A model generated the notes under the pieces. It ran no database searches and was not told where the DNA came from. It worked only from the letters and a program-made list of their open reading frames with translations. A stretch of 64,000 bases of DNA from CBDDFN01 sp965227065 (GTDB taxonomy: Bacteria > Pseudomonadota > Alphaproteobacteria > SPJN01): the NCBI GenBank assembly GCA_965227065.1, contig CBDDFN010000002.1, forward strand, positions 23,346 to 87,345, given 5' to 3'. The position numbers and the translations under genes were made by a program. This document shows, piece after piece, positions 46,346-55,784 of the stretch (positions within the stretch are counted from its first letter, which is position 1; each line of letters opens with the position of its first letter).

Positions 46346-47620
46346 CTAGAAGGTAAATGTGGTCCGCAGTACGCCGATGATGGCGTCATCGGTATTGTCG
46401 TCATTGGTGGGCGAGGTTTGCCAGATGACGCCGGGCTGGATGGCAATCCCCTCAAGGATTGGCAAACGGTAAAAGCCTTCGGCATCAAGCGTCATGTCGG
46501 TGGCTTTGTGATCAAACGGACCATTGTCGTCGGTCAGTTTGGAGCGATGCACCCCGACCCGCACCGCAACGCCCGGTCCGCCCGTCTTGGGCCCGAACAT
46601 ATCTTTGATGCGCAAACCAAATTTGCCGCCACCGCCAAAGGTCCGCTCATAGCCTTCAAACGGGGCCGATGTGCCGGCAAAGGGTCCGGTGCCGCGATTG
46701 GTGACCTTGTCGGACTGAACCGAGAAATACTCGCCGAACACGCCAAGCTCGCACCACACGCGCGCGCCCAACGGGATGCCGACGCCAAACTCACCCTCAA
46801 CGCCAAGCCCGCCTTTTTCCAGCCGGAAATCCTGTGCAGTGATAGCTCCGCCCGACACTTCGGCGCGGTGGTTGGACCCGGTGAAGCTGCGTTTGGGGGC
46901 AATCGATACAAAGAAGTAAGCCTTGTCGCGGATGACCGGACCGCCCAGCTCGACGTCATCGCGCATGCCGGACCCGCCAAAGTCAGGATCGCCCGCCACC
47001 GATGTGGAGAAGCGGTCCGAACCGGTGTCGCCATCGGGCGTATCTGTGTCGCGATTGGTGGTTTCAACCTCGAACAGATCGACCGATTGCTCGCGCGCAA
47101 TCAATTGCCGCAAGGCGTCATCATCGCCTTGTGATGCAGGGGCGAACAGCACACCCACACGCGGATTGGCCACAGGGTCGGTGGCAGTGAACAGCTGCGC
47201 GCCGTCCGGGCCGATCAGCCCCAGATCAAACAAGGCGCCAAAGCCGTCCGAACGGGGATCAATCCCGGGGCTGAGCCGCCCCATCTCGCGGCCAAACTCC
47301 GCCTCAAGAACCCCCAGCCGGTTCAAGTCATCTTCAGGGATTTCGCGCGCGCCTCCCAAAAGATCATCAATCTTGCGCAGGCAGCGCGCCACGATCAGCG
47401 CCGCCGCCAAGCGTGTCATCGGATAGGCGGCCTTGCCTTCGGGATAGCCCTCAACGCAGCCATAGCGGTCATTGAGGCTGCGGATGGCCTGATACGCCCA
47501 CTGTCCGGGCCTGACATCAATCAGTCCGGTTTGCGGTGTCACTTGCGCCATGGCGGCTTGTGTTCCGCTCAGTGCAACCCCAAGGGCCACGCAGGCCGCT
47601 ATCATTGATTGTTTGAACAT
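46346..47620 (-). CDS. SLH-domain outer-membrane beta-barrel protein
   Basis: A 424-residue protein with a signal peptide (residues 1-26, ending QAAMAQ), an S-layer-homology domain at about 30-85 (DVRPGQWAYQAIRSLNDRYGCVEGYPEG ... MTRLAAALIVARCL), a short helical linker, then many alternating beta strands with glycine turns and a C-terminal phenylalanine (RTTFTF), the mark of an outer-membrane barrel. This layout is that of SLH porins known best from cyanobacteria. ATG 47620 is chosen over 47650 because the signal peptide begins there. Wall-anchored porin is the likely role. Confidence 0.8.
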   Translation of the reverse strand: MFKQSMIAACVALGVALSGTQAAMAQVTPQTGLIDVRPGQWAYQAIRSLNDRYGCVEGYPEGKAAYPMTRLAAALIVARCLRKIDDLLGGAREIPEDDLNRLGVLEAEFGREMGRLSPGIDPRSDGFGALFDLGLIGPDGAQLFTATDPVANPRVGVLFAPASQGDDDALRQLIAREQSVDLFEVETTNRDTDTPDGDTGSDRFSTSVAGDPDFGGSGMRDDVELGGPVIRDKAYFFVSIAPKRSFTGSNHRAEVSGGAITAQDFRLEKGGLGVEGEFGVGIPLGARVWCELGVFGEYFSVQSDKVTNRGTGPFAGTSAPFEGYERTFGGGGKFGLRIKDMFGPKTGGPGVAVRVGVHRSKLTDDNGPFDHKATDMTLDAEGFYRLPILEGIAIQPGVIWQTSPTNDDNTDDAIIGVLRTTFTF

Positions 47621-47698
47621 GCCCCGACACTCCCCATCGTGTTTGCGCAAGTATAGCCCAAACCCGCCGCAACCGCCATGCAGCCCCTCGGTGCGGTT

Positions 47699-48382
47699 CT
47701 AGGCGCCCTCTTCAAAGCCGACAAAGCGGGTGGCCTCTCCAACGCTTTTGCGCGTCGACACAACCGCATTGGCGGGAAAACTGTCATCGGGCCAGCCCAG
47801 CGCAACCGCCTTCATTATGACCTGATCCTCTGCAATCCCGGCATGTTCACGCACCACCGGCGACTGCATGATGCCCTGGCTGTTGATCACCGCCCCCAGT
47901 CCGCGCGACCAGGCGGCGTTGACCAGCAGGGTTGTCACCGCGCCGCAGTCAAACGGCGTGTCGTCGCTGTCCTGGAGCACCCGGTCAAAGGTGATGATCA
48001 CACAGACCGGCGCATCAAACTGGCGAAAGCCGCGCATCACCCAGTCATGGCGTTTTTCCTTGTCCTCACGCGCAATATCCATCGCGGCAAACAATTGCTT
48101 GGCAACACCCACCTGACGGTCGCGATGCTGTCCGGCAAAGGGCTGGCCGATGCGGAACTCCCGCGAATGAGGAATGTCCGCCAGATTGCGTTCAGTGTTG
48201 CCTTGCCGGATACGGTCAAGCGGCTCACCCGTAACGATAGTGAAGTTCCAGGGCTGGGTGTTCATCGAGGATGGCGCGCGCATGGCCAGGCCGATAATTT
48301 CCTCAATCAGTTTGCGCGGCACGGGATCAGGCTTATAGCCCCGAATGCTGCGCCGCCCCTGCACAACCTCATCAAATTCCAT
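47699..48382 (-). CDS. Nitroreductase family protein
   Basis: A 227-residue FMN-dependent oxidoreductase. Family blocks are VQGRRSIRGYKPDPVPRKLIEEI at the N-terminus (FMN-binding RRS.R), MRAPSSMNTQPWNFTIV near residue 37, and VVREHAGIAEDQVIMKAVALGWPDD near the C-terminus. The active form is usually a dimer reducing nitro compounds or quinones. ATG 48382 follows AGGGGG. It lies beside, not inside, the SLH or glycosyltransferase genes. Confidence 0.92.
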   Translation of the reverse strand: MEFDEVVQGRRSIRGYKPDPVPRKLIEEIIGLAMRAPSSMNTQPWNFTIVTGEPLDRIRQGNTERNLADIPHSREFRIGQPFAGQHRDRQVGVAKQLFAAMDIAREDKEKRHDWVMRGFRQFDAPVCVIITFDRVLQDSDDTPFDCGAVTTLLVNAAWSRGLGAVINSQGIMQSPVVREHAGIAEDQVIMKAVALGWPDDSFPANAVVSTRKSVGEATRFVGFEEGA

Positions 48383-48475
48383 ATCTCGCCCCCTAAAATG
48401 CTGTGTGGGCGGTTGGTAGGCCAAGCGGATCAAAAATGAAAGAGGGGGGAAAGGGGTGTGAGCAGCCCGGCGGCC

Positions 48476-49264
48476 CTAAAGCTCAGGCTCTCGCCCCTGC
48501 TCGCGCGCATAATGGGTTTCCAGCATTTTCACGTCACGCAGCCAGCGGCCGTAAGCGGCCAGCCACGCAATTGCATAGCCATAGACGCCCGCGCGCCACA
48601 GGCCCTTGATGAAATAATGCCGGGCGAAATAGACCGGCATGGCGCCAATCACCCGCAGGGTTAAAGACCATTTGGATTTGAGCCTTGCCTCCCGCGCCCG
48701 CACGCTGGAGCCGCGATTAAGCTTGTGCGCCTGCTGGGCAATACCGGAGAAGGATTCGTGGTACAACGCCCCGTCAATGCGGCCGGGTTTGACCGGCTTT
48801 GGCAATTCCAGCTGATCCCAGATGCCGTGATCAGGCATGCGGTGCACCCGCCGGTCATAGAGTTTGGATCGCCAGGCGGTCGAAAATCCATACCAGGTCT
48901 TGCCGTAGGGCGGCACGGTGACAAGCTTGAGCTGATAGACGCTCAAGGCCGGCGCGCCATCTGCAAATACAGCCTTGATATTGGCCGCAAGCTCATCAGA
49001 GACATACTCATCAGCATCGAGATCAAGCAGCCAGTCATGGCTGCACAGCGCTTCGCCCGCGCGCTTCTGACCGCCATTGCCCAGCCAGTCTTGATGAACG
49101 ACACGCGCGCCCAGGGCCTCCGCCCGTTCTTTGGTGCGATCGGTCGAGCCGCAATCCACGATCACGACTTCCGAAGCGACCTTGAAGGCATCGCGCACCG
49201 CGCGCTCAATCCGCGCCTCTTCATTCAGCGTGCGGATATAGCAGCTGAGCGGCAGATCACTCAC
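48476..49264 (-). CDS. Glycosyltransferase family 2 (WaaE/KdtX-like)
   Basis: A 262-residue inverting glycosyltransferase. The GT-A core shows LSCYIRTLNEEARIERAV, VVIVDCGSTDRTKERAEALGARVV and the DLDADEYVS metal motif near residue 88. The HGIWDQLELPKPVKP and YHESFSGIAQQAHKLNR text further on is typical of the lipopolysaccharide core family related to WaaE. The frame is open to 49408, but GTG 49264 gives the family N-terminus and overlaps the cutA stop by 8 bases. The C-terminal hydrophobic stretch may associate with the membrane. Confidence 0.88.
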   Translation of the reverse strand: MSDLPLSCYIRTLNEEARIERAVRDAFKVASEVVIVDCGSTDRTKERAEALGARVVHQDWLGNGGQKRAGEALCSHDWLLDLDADEYVSDELAANIKAVFADGAPALSVYQLKLVTVPPYGKTWYGFSTAWRSKLYDRRVHRMPDHGIWDQLELPKPVKPGRIDGALYHESFSGIAQQAHKLNRGSSVRAREARLKSKWSLTLRVIGAMPVYFARHYFIKGLWRAGVYGYAIAWLAAYGRWLRDVKMLETHYAREQGREPEL

Positions 49265-49583
49265 CCGCGGCACTCCGGTCGGTTTCCTTCTCGACCCACT
49301 CGGCATAGGCGGGCAAGGCCTGCTCAACCGGCCAGACGGTGATGCAGGGCACGTCATTGGAATGCAGACGTTTGATCGCCACACAAATCTCGTCGAAATC
49401 GGCATCACGCGCCTTCAGGATCATCACCACTTCGGTTTCGGTTTCGATCGACCCGCGCCAGCGATAAACCGACTGCACACCGGGGATGATATTGGCGCAG
49501 GCAATCAGCCGCGCTTGAACCAGCGCCATAGCGATGCGGCGGGCTTCATCGCCGGTGTGACAGGTGACATAGATCGAAATCAT
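49257..49583 (-). CDS. cutA: Divalent cation tolerance protein CutA
   Basis: A 108-residue protein of the CutA1 family, trimeric and PII-like, linked to copper tolerance though its exact role is unsettled. Blocks are ISIYVTCHTGDEARRIA, RLIACANIIPGVQSVYRWRGSIE and ETEVVMILKARDADFDEI. ATG 49583 follows AAAGGAG; the longer frame to 49631 is not homologous. Followed by the GT2 gene with 8 bases overlap. Confidence 0.94.
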   Translation of the reverse strand: MISIYVTCHTGDEARRIAMALVQARLIACANIIPGVQSVYRWRGSIETETEVVMILKARDADFDEICVAIKRLHSNDVPCITVWPVEQALPAYAEWVEKETDRSAAGE

Positions 49584-49614
49584 GGCGCGCTCCTTTACCG
49601 ATCCTCTATCCATA

Positions 49615-49642
49615 CAAAAAGGGCCCCTCAAAGAGGAGCCCT
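49615..49642 (-). terminator. Rho-independent terminator after the TonB receptor gene
   Basis: On the minus strand GGGCTCCTC and GAGGGGCCC pair (one mismatch) around TTT, followed by TTTTTG. It lies about 25-30 bases past the stop of the receptor gene. Confidence 0.75.
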
Positions 49643-49664
49643 GATTGTAATTGTTTTTGCCACC

Positions 49665-52325
49665 CTAGAAATCGTAGGTCGCGGTCAGACCGAAGGTCCG
49701 CGGCGGGCCATAGACGCCGGTTTCATCCAGCCCGGCAAATTTGAAAGCCGACAGGCCGGTCACTTCATATTCCAGATCAAACAGGTTTTTCACAAACAGA
49801 TTGACCTTGAGCTGCTGATCCCCGCCACCCCAGATGCGGCTGGTGATGAAGCTGACATTGAGGTCCACCGTGCCGGAGCTGCCAACTTCGGCATTGTCAT
49901 CCTTGTTGATCGAGCCTTGCTGCGCGCCTTTGAAATTGTAGGCGACATAGGCGGCCATATCGAGCCAGCTGTTGAGCGGCAAGAAGGCATCAAAGGTCAG
50001 CGAGAAAGACTGCCGGGGTGCAAAGGACAGCTCGTCAATCAGCTCAAAGGTCACCAACTCACCCGAATCCACCCGTGTCGTCACTTCGGTCTGACCAAGC
50101 TTGGTGTAGAGATATCCGTACGAACCGCGGAAGAACAGCCATTCGGTAATCGCAAAAACAATATCGGTTTCAAAACCGGCAATCTTGGTGCCGTCCAGCC
50201 CGATAAAGTCACGGTCACCCGGCGTCGCGCCGGTCTGGATGGAGGTCTGGAACCCGTCAATCTGCATGAAGAAGGCCGCTGAGTTGATTTGCAGACGCTG
50301 GTCCATGAACTGGCCTTTCAAGCCCAGCTCATACGAGATCAGCTCTTCAGGATCGAAGCCTTCGCCGAAATTCTCCGGGTTGGCCGACCGGGTGGCCGTC
50401 CCGCCGGTTTTGTACCCCGTGACCACTTTGGCATAGATGTTGGTGACATCATTGATGTCGAACTCGATCGTACCGGAAGGATTGAAATTGTAGAACGTGC
50501 CTTCATAGAAGCTCGGCTCAACCGTACCGGTGGGAACACACGGCGTGTTGGTCGAGATGAACTGGATCAGCAATGAGAATGTCTGACAGTTTTGCGGGGT
50601 AAAGCCGCCAACAGCAGCAAAGCCGAAGGAGTTTTCATTGATCCGCTTGGCATAGCGGTCATCCCACGAGCCCCGGCCACCCAGTGTCAGGTGCAAACGA
50701 TCCTCAAACCAGCCCGGCGTATAGGTCAGCTGCGCAAAGATTGCAGCCGCCTTGTTTTGCGCATTGGTCTGATCGAGATTGCGCGGTCCTTCCAGCGTGG
50801 TGGAGTTGGTCGCGTCCTGGAAAATATCGTCCTGGTAATAATAGACACCGGCGACATAGCGGAAGGGCTGGCCCCACAATTCCGTGTCACCCAGGAACTG
50901 GATCTCCTGGCTGAACTGATGGATTTTCGTCACATCGGCCTGGTCGGCAATCGGACCGCCGCCGAGCGGCACGGGGATCGACAGGCCAAGATTGGTCAGC
51001 GCCTGGCCAACCGGGCCCGGCAGCGTGATGGCAATCGAGGCATCGGCATAGGGCGCGAAGTCACCAAAGTTCGAGCGGTCAACATAGCGGAAACCGGTGA
51101 TCGACTTGGCGGTCAGTCCGCTATTGATATCCCATGTCAGCGTCAGCGCCGCACCGGCCACATCATTGTCACCGGTTTTGTACGGGCGAAGGGCGGTGCC
51201 TTCGTCATTGCGCTCCTGACGGACCGGATCGACATAATTATAGCTGCCCAGCGGCTGCACCAGCGGCAGGAAGATCGGGCCGAGGTTCAAGCCGACCGGA
51301 TCAAGCGCGGGGCCTGTGAACGAGCCATTGGCGCCGGGACCGCCGCGGCCTTGTTCATAAGGCGCGCTGTCCTTGATGATCGAGTAATCGGCGGCGATAT
51401 CGACACGGAAGTCATTATTGACGTCCCAGGTGAAATCGAAGCGTGCACCCAGCCTGTCTTCAAGACCAAAGTCAGGTCCCTGGCCGATATTCTCGACAAA
51501 GCCGTCACGGGCCGAGCGCAGGAAGGACAGTTTGATGCCCGCACTTTGACCAACGGGAATGTTCACATTGGTTTTGGACTTGAACGCATCAAAATTGCCC
51601 ACGGTGAAGCTTTGTGAAAAGCCCCATTCGCCCGGCGTTGGCCGCGCGGTGATCATGTTGATCGCACCACCGGTCGCGTTCCGGCCATACAGCGTGCCTT
51701 GCGGACCGCGCAGAACCTCGACCCGTTCGAGATCCACAAGCTCAAAGCCCGTCCCGAAGCTGGAGCCGATATAAACGCCATCAATATAAAGCGCGACCGA
51801 GGGATCCTGGGTCGGCTCAACCGAGTTTTGACCCAAGCCCCGGATGAACAGCCGGATCGTATCGGCAGACCCGGTGAACTGGTTCACCGAGACGTTCGGG
51901 ATATTGTTGGCGAAGTCTTTCAGTTCATCAATGCCGCGATATTCAAGCTGTTCTTTGGGCAGCGCGACGATCGAGACGGGAACATCCTGCAGGCTTTCTT
52001 CGCGCTTTTCAGCCGTCACGAAAATCTCGTCAACCCGCGGACCAGACCGTTCACGCGGCGGCTCAAGTGCTGCGGCATCAAGCTGCGCATCGCTGGCCGC
52101 CTCAGGCTCAGAAGAGGTTTCGGTTTCAGCCTGAACAGCGGGTTGCGCGGCAGGCTCGTCCGCGGTGGCGGGCTCATCAGCGGGCGCCGCCTCTGCCGTC
52201 GCTTCAGCCGGGGCCTCTTCGGTCAGAAAATCCAGCGGATCGGCCGCATCTTCTTGCGCAAACACAGGCGCGGTGCCCAAAGCAACGCACGCGCATGACA
52301 CCAACAGTGCCTGACGGAAATTCAC
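49665..52325 (-). CDS. TonB-dependent outer-membrane receptor
   Basis: An 886-residue receptor for active uptake of siderophores, cofactors or sugars. The signal peptide is at residues 1-24 (ending APVFAQ). A Glu/Ala/Pro-rich linker (about 25-100) precedes the TonB box DEIFVTAEKREESLQDVPVS and plug (VLRGPQGTLYGRNATGGAINMIT near residue 195). A long barrel follows, ending in a terminal Phe (LTATYDF). The frame is open to 52430, but GTG 52325, 9 bases after GGGGAGG, gives the signal peptide. The plug text fits the iron-complex outer-membrane receptor group; the ligand is unknown. Confidence 0.95.
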   Translation of the reverse strand: MNFRQALLVSCACVALGTAPVFAQEDAADPLDFLTEEAPAEATAEAAPADEPATADEPAAQPAVQAETETSSEPEAASDAQLDAAALEPPRERSGPRVDEIFVTAEKREESLQDVPVSIVALPKEQLEYRGIDELKDFANNIPNVSVNQFTGSADTIRLFIRGLGQNSVEPTQDPSVALYIDGVYIGSSFGTGFELVDLERVEVLRGPQGTLYGRNATGGAINMITARPTPGEWGFSQSFTVGNFDAFKSKTNVNIPVGQSAGIKLSFLRSARDGFVENIGQGPDFGLEDRLGARFDFTWDVNNDFRVDIAADYSIIKDSAPYEQGRGGPGANGSFTGPALDPVGLNLGPIFLPLVQPLGSYNYVDPVRQERNDEGTALRPYKTGDNDVAGAALTLTWDINSGLTAKSITGFRYVDRSNFGDFAPYADASIAITLPGPVGQALTNLGLSIPVPLGGGPIADQADVTKIHQFSQEIQFLGDTELWGQPFRYVAGVYYYQDDIFQDATNSTTLEGPRNLDQTNAQNKAAAIFAQLTYTPGWFEDRLHLTLGGRGSWDDRYAKRINENSFGFAAVGGFTPQNCQTFSLLIQFISTNTPCVPTGTVEPSFYEGTFYNFNPSGTIEFDINDVTNIYAKVVTGYKTGGTATRSANPENFGEGFDPEELISYELGLKGQFMDQRLQINSAAFFMQIDGFQTSIQTGATPGDRDFIGLDGTKIAGFETDIVFAITEWLFFRGSYGYLYTKLGQTEVTTRVDSGELVTFELIDELSFAPRQSFSLTFDAFLPLNSWLDMAAYVAYNFKGAQQGSINKDDNAEVGSSGTVDLNVSFITSRIWGGGDQQLKVNLFVKNLFDLEYEVTGLSAFKFAGLDETGVYGPPRTFGLTATYDF

Positions 52326-52649
52326 CAAACTGGCCTCCCCACTTTTCAGGATCGCGCCCTGTTTTGACCGGCCCGCATCTTGCTTGCGGTTGGCGCCGGT
52401 CAGGCGCTTGATACAACCCAAAACCCGCATTCGAGATATTCTTTGAATCTGGCTTCAATTCTTATACAAGATGGACACCGAACATCAATGGGCTGTTTGG
52501 CGGCCCAAGTCAATTTTCTCAGCGATTCCCCCCATTTCGGCGGAAAAGCGGCGAAAATGACGCAGTTTCACCATTGTGGGCCGCCTCGGAATGGCGGCTC
52601 CGGGCCCTGGAAATTGAATCCGGGCTCAAAAAATGTGAGGGGGACGATT
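52326..52649. other. 324-bp region between divergent TonB receptor and SDR genes
   Basis: No gene seen. It should carry two divergent promoters. I noticed no clear Fur box, EcfG site or strong palindrome. Confidence 0.5.
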
Positions 52650-53519
52650 ATGACGAAAACCGCTTTGGTGACCGGCGCTGTCGAAGGCATGGGCCGGTTG
52701 ATGGCGCGCAAGCTGGCCCAGAAGGGCTGGACGGTGTTTGCCGGCGTTCTGCCCGGTGCCGATGTGTCAGCGCTTCTGGATGGTGTGTCGCTGCACGCCA
52801 TCGAGCAAGACGTGTCCGACGACCATTCGGTGCGCCAGTCTGAACAGCAGATTGCCTCGATCCTCGACGGCCAGGGCCTCAACCTCGTCATCAACAATGC
52901 CGGCATCGCCAATATGGGCCAGGGCGTTGTGGAAGGCTTTGATATTGAAGCCGCCAAACGCATGTTCGAGATCAATACCTGGGGTCAGGTGCGCATTGCC
53001 CAGGCCTTCCTGCCTTATCTGCGCAAAGCAGCGCCTGACGCCAAGATGATCAATTTCGGATCGGGCGCGGTTGTTGTGAACCCTCCCGGCGCGGGCGCCT
53101 ACAACATGTCCAAGCATGCAGTTTACGGCATGACCGGCACGCTGCGCCATGAACTTGCCGCCTTTGGTGTTCAAGCCACCGCGATTTTCCCCGGTGGCGT
53201 GAAAACCGCCATGACCGCCAACAGCCATGAAACCACCAAGCAGGTCTTCGCCAAGGTTCCAGAAGCCATACGCGCGGTTTATGAGCCGGTGCTGGGCGAC
53301 ACGATCATGAAGGTGCTGCCCGACATGCTTGAGAAATCCGGCAATGACCCCGAATATCTGACCGACGAAGTGCTCAAGATCGCCGAGAAGAAAAAACTCA
53401 AGCCGAGCTATCTGGTCGGCAAAGATGTGAACGCGATGAAGCCCTTGCGTCTGCTGACCGAAGGCGCGCTTGAAAGCCTCGTGCGCGGCCAGTTCAAAAT
53501 CCCGACAAAGGCGAAATAA
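52650..53519 (+). CDS. Short-chain dehydrogenase/reductase
   Basis: A 289-residue NAD(P)-dependent oxidoreductase. Classical blocks are ALVTGAVEGMGRLMARKLAQKG (TGxxxGxG), LVINNAGIANMG near residue 84, the serine in INFGSGAVVV, and the catalytic YNMSK near residue 152 (YxxxK). The C-terminal part (about 190-289) is longer than a simple SDR and matches members acting on steroids or terpenoid alcohols. ATG 52650 follows GAGGGGGA. Two bases separate it from the aldehyde dehydrogenase, so alcohol-to-acid oxidation by the pair is a reasonable inference. Confidence 0.92.
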   Translation: MTKTALVTGAVEGMGRLMARKLAQKGWTVFAGVLPGADVSALLDGVSLHAIEQDVSDDHSVRQSEQQIASILDGQGLNLVINNAGIANMGQGVVEGFDIEAAKRMFEINTWGQVRIAQAFLPYLRKAAPDAKMINFGSGAVVVNPPGAGAYNMSKHAVYGMTGTLRHELAAFGVQATAIFPGGVKTAMTANSHETTKQVFAKVPEAIRAVYEPVLGDTIMKVLPDMLEKSGNDPEYLTDEVLKIAEKKKLKPSYLVGKDVNAMKPLRLLTEGALESLVRGQFKIPTKAK

Positions 53520-53521
53520 CC

Positions 53522-54958
53522 ATGAATGCTCAGCCTGCAACCGTAACCGACATTCCCGCCATCCTGGAGGGCCTGCGCAAAAAAGCCCCCACGCTGAAAG
53601 CCAGCAGCGCCGCCGACCGCGTCGCGCGCATCAATAAACTCGTAGATGCCGTGCTCGCCAATCGTGAGCGTCTGTACCAAGCCAGCCATCAGGAACGCGG
53701 CACATGCGATATGGACGTCGCCGCCGAGCTGATGATGCTCGACATGGAACGCAAATTTTTCGTCAAGAACGTCAAGAAATGGCTTGGCCCGCAAAAGGTC
53801 AAAGGCTCGCTCGCCTCAATGGGCAAGAAAAGCTACATCCTTTATGAGCCCAAAGGCGTGGTGTTGAACCTGTCGACCTGGAACGCCCCGGCCGTCATCG
53901 GTCTTTACCCGCTTTTGCCCGCGATTGCAGCGGGCAATGCCTGTGTGCTCAAGCCCTCCGAACTGGCGCCCTTCTCGGCCACCGTGCTGCGCGAAATCAT
54001 TGAAGAGATCTTCCCCCGCGATGAGTTCGCCGTCATTGAAGGCGGGCCTGAAGTTGCCCAGGCGCTGCTGGAAGAAAAGTTCGACCATATCTATTTCACC
54101 GGCGGCCACCGGGTCGGCCGGATCGTCATGGAAAAGGCGGCCGCGCATTTTGCCTCCGTCACGTTGGAGATGGGCGGCAAGTCCCCCGCCATTATTGATG
54201 AAAGCGTGAATGTCGAAAACGCCGCGAAAAAGATCACCTGGGGCCGGCTCGCCAATGCCGGTCAAATGTGTGTCGCGTGTGATTATGCGCTGGTACCCAA
54301 AAAGCTTGAGCAGACCATGATCCCCGCGCTGATCGACGCCACCCATGCCATGTACAATCCCGACGGCAAGGGCTTCGATAAATCGCCCGAATTTGCCCGG
54401 CTGATCAATGACACCCATTACAACCGGGTGTGCGCGTTGATCGACGATGCGGTTGAAAAAGGCGCCAAGATCGAACTGGGCGGCGACCGTGATCCCGCCA
54501 CCCGCTATATCGCGCCGACCATCCTGTCAGGCGTCACCGAAGACATGCGCTGCATGAACGAAGAAATCTTCGGCCCGGTCCTGCCCGTCATGGCCTATGA
54601 CAATCGCGATGAGGTGATAAATATCGTCGAGGGGCGCGGCAAGCCGCTGGCGCTTTATGTCTATGGCACCAACCGGGACAATATGGACTGGTTCGTCAAT
54701 CACACTTCGGCCGGTTCTACCGTGCTCAACCACAATTGCATCCAGTCAGGCACCAATCCCAACCTGCCCTTTGGCGGCGTGGGGTCGTCGGGCATGGGCC
54801 GGATGGGCGGCTTCCGCGGCTTCCAGGAAATGTCGAATGCGCGCGCCCTGATGGTCCAGCCGCTGGACCGTCTGCGCGATATGGCGATCAACTTCCCGCC
54901 CTACTCGGACCGCTACACCAAGATGATCATGGGGGCGCTCGCCAAAGGCGATAAGTGA
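53522..54958 (+). CDS. Aldehyde dehydrogenase (class 3 / coniferyl-aldehyde-like)
   Basis: A 478-residue NAD(P)-dependent aldehyde dehydrogenase. Blocks are NLSTWNAPAVIGLYPLLPAIAAGNACVLKPSE (cofactor site), the glutamate in LEMGGKSPAIID near residue 220, and the catalytic cysteine in NAGQMCVACDY near residue 254; EEIFGPVLPVM and the PFGGVGSSGMGRMGG ending are intact. The short N-terminus and lack of the usual long oligomerisation tail resemble class 3 and coniferyl-aldehyde enzymes. It begins right after the SDR stop and is followed by a terminator. Confidence 0.94.
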   Translation: MNAQPATVTDIPAILEGLRKKAPTLKASSAADRVARINKLVDAVLANRERLYQASHQERGTCDMDVAAELMMLDMERKFFVKNVKKWLGPQKVKGSLASMGKKSYILYEPKGVVLNLSTWNAPAVIGLYPLLPAIAAGNACVLKPSELAPFSATVLREIIEEIFPRDEFAVIEGGPEVAQALLEEKFDHIYFTGGHRVGRIVMEKAAAHFASVTLEMGGKSPAIIDESVNVENAAKKITWGRLANAGQMCVACDYALVPKKLEQTMIPALIDATHAMYNPDGKGFDKSPEFARLINDTHYNRVCALIDDAVEKGAKIELGGDRDPATRYIAPTILSGVTEDMRCMNEEIFGPVLPVMAYDNRDEVINIVEGRGKPLALYVYGTNRDNMDWFVNHTSAGSTVLNHNCIQSGTNPNLPFGGVGSSGMGRMGGFRGFQEMSNARALMVQPLDRLRDMAINFPPYSDRYTKMIMGALAKGDK

Positions 54959-55000
54959 TCCCAAGCGAACCCGCTTGAGGGATCATCGCTCCGCGAAGGA

Positions 55001-55032
55001 AGGGCGCCCGTCACAGGGCGCCCTATTTTTTT
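55001..55032 (+). terminator. Rho-independent terminator after the aldehyde dehydrogenase gene
   Basis: A perfect 9-bp stem (AGGGCGCCC / GGGCGCCCT), loop GTCACA, then ATTTTTTT. It overlaps the 3' end of the converging TetR gene and so may serve both. Confidence 0.9.
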
Positions 55033-55672
55033 GTTTCGAGATGCTGTTCCAGCAGCGCAATCCACATTTCGATTTCGGGCAGCGTTCGGGCATCACCGCC
55101 CAGCGCGGGAACCTCCAGCAACATGCCGCGCAACAGGGCGCGGGTGAGCTGGACCAACTGCGCCACATCAAGCGGCGAGCCGGGCTTGACGGCCAGAAAA
55201 TGCTGCCCCAGATCGACATAGATTTGCGTCATCTTGGGTGTCAGCCTGGAGATCAGACTGGCAAGTGCAGGATCTGTGCGCGAAGCCATCAGCAATTCGA
55301 TATAAATCTGCGCCTCGGGGGCTGAGGATCACGCCGTTCCACAATCGCTCAATAATCACCCGCACACTCAGCGCGCCCCCCGCAAGCGGCGCCCCCAGCG
55401 TTTGGGCGGTCCGCTCGGCCATACGGTCAAACAGCGCCTCGGTGGCAGCCAGGATCAGCGCGTCTTTCGATTCAAAATGATGCAGATGCGCGCCGCGCGA
55501 CACGCCCGCCCGGGCCACGATTTTGGAAATCGACAGATCGGAATAGCCAACCTCAAGCAGGCATTCCATGGTCGCCTCGATCAGGCGGGCGCGCATTTCG
55601 CGGCTGCGGTCGGCCTGCCTGCGCCCGCTCTGACCCCGCTGTTTTTCCGCTGATTTCCGCCACTTCGCTCAT
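55023..55672 (-). pseudogene. TetR-family regulator, two apparent +1 frameshifts
   Basis: The N-terminal helix-turn-helix reads RLIEATMECLLEVGYSDLSISKIVARAGVSRGAHLHHFESKDALI, a clear TetR signature. At 55317-55321 (five G; four expected) the frame breaks after NGVILSP; the next frame continues EAQIYIELLMASRTDPALASLI to the normal end. The best start, ATG 55672 (MSEVAEISGK), joins the body only if one A is removed from the A5 run at 55642-55646. With both corrections the gene is 215 residues and divisible by three. A palindromic operator lies upstream at 55718-55733. Confidence 0.78.
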
Positions 55673-55717
55673 GATTGCAACTTGCCTGAGAGATTCAGCT
55701 TGATCAAGAATTATATT

Positions 55718-55733
55718 TGCAGTACGTACTGCA
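55718..55733. promoter_or_regulatory. 16-bp perfect palindrome TGCAGTACGTACTGCA (TetR operator candidate)
   Basis: It lies in the 112-bp space between the divergent TetR and lipase starts, 46 bases before the TetR ATG and 52 bases before the lipase ATG, in an AT-rich context. A perfect palindrome in the shared promoter region next to a TetR gene is the standard layout of a self-controlled operator. Confidence 0.75.
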
Positions 55734-55784
55734 TGTAAATAAGGGATGGCTCAACACGCCGCCACGCTTTGGGGAGAGCAACTC

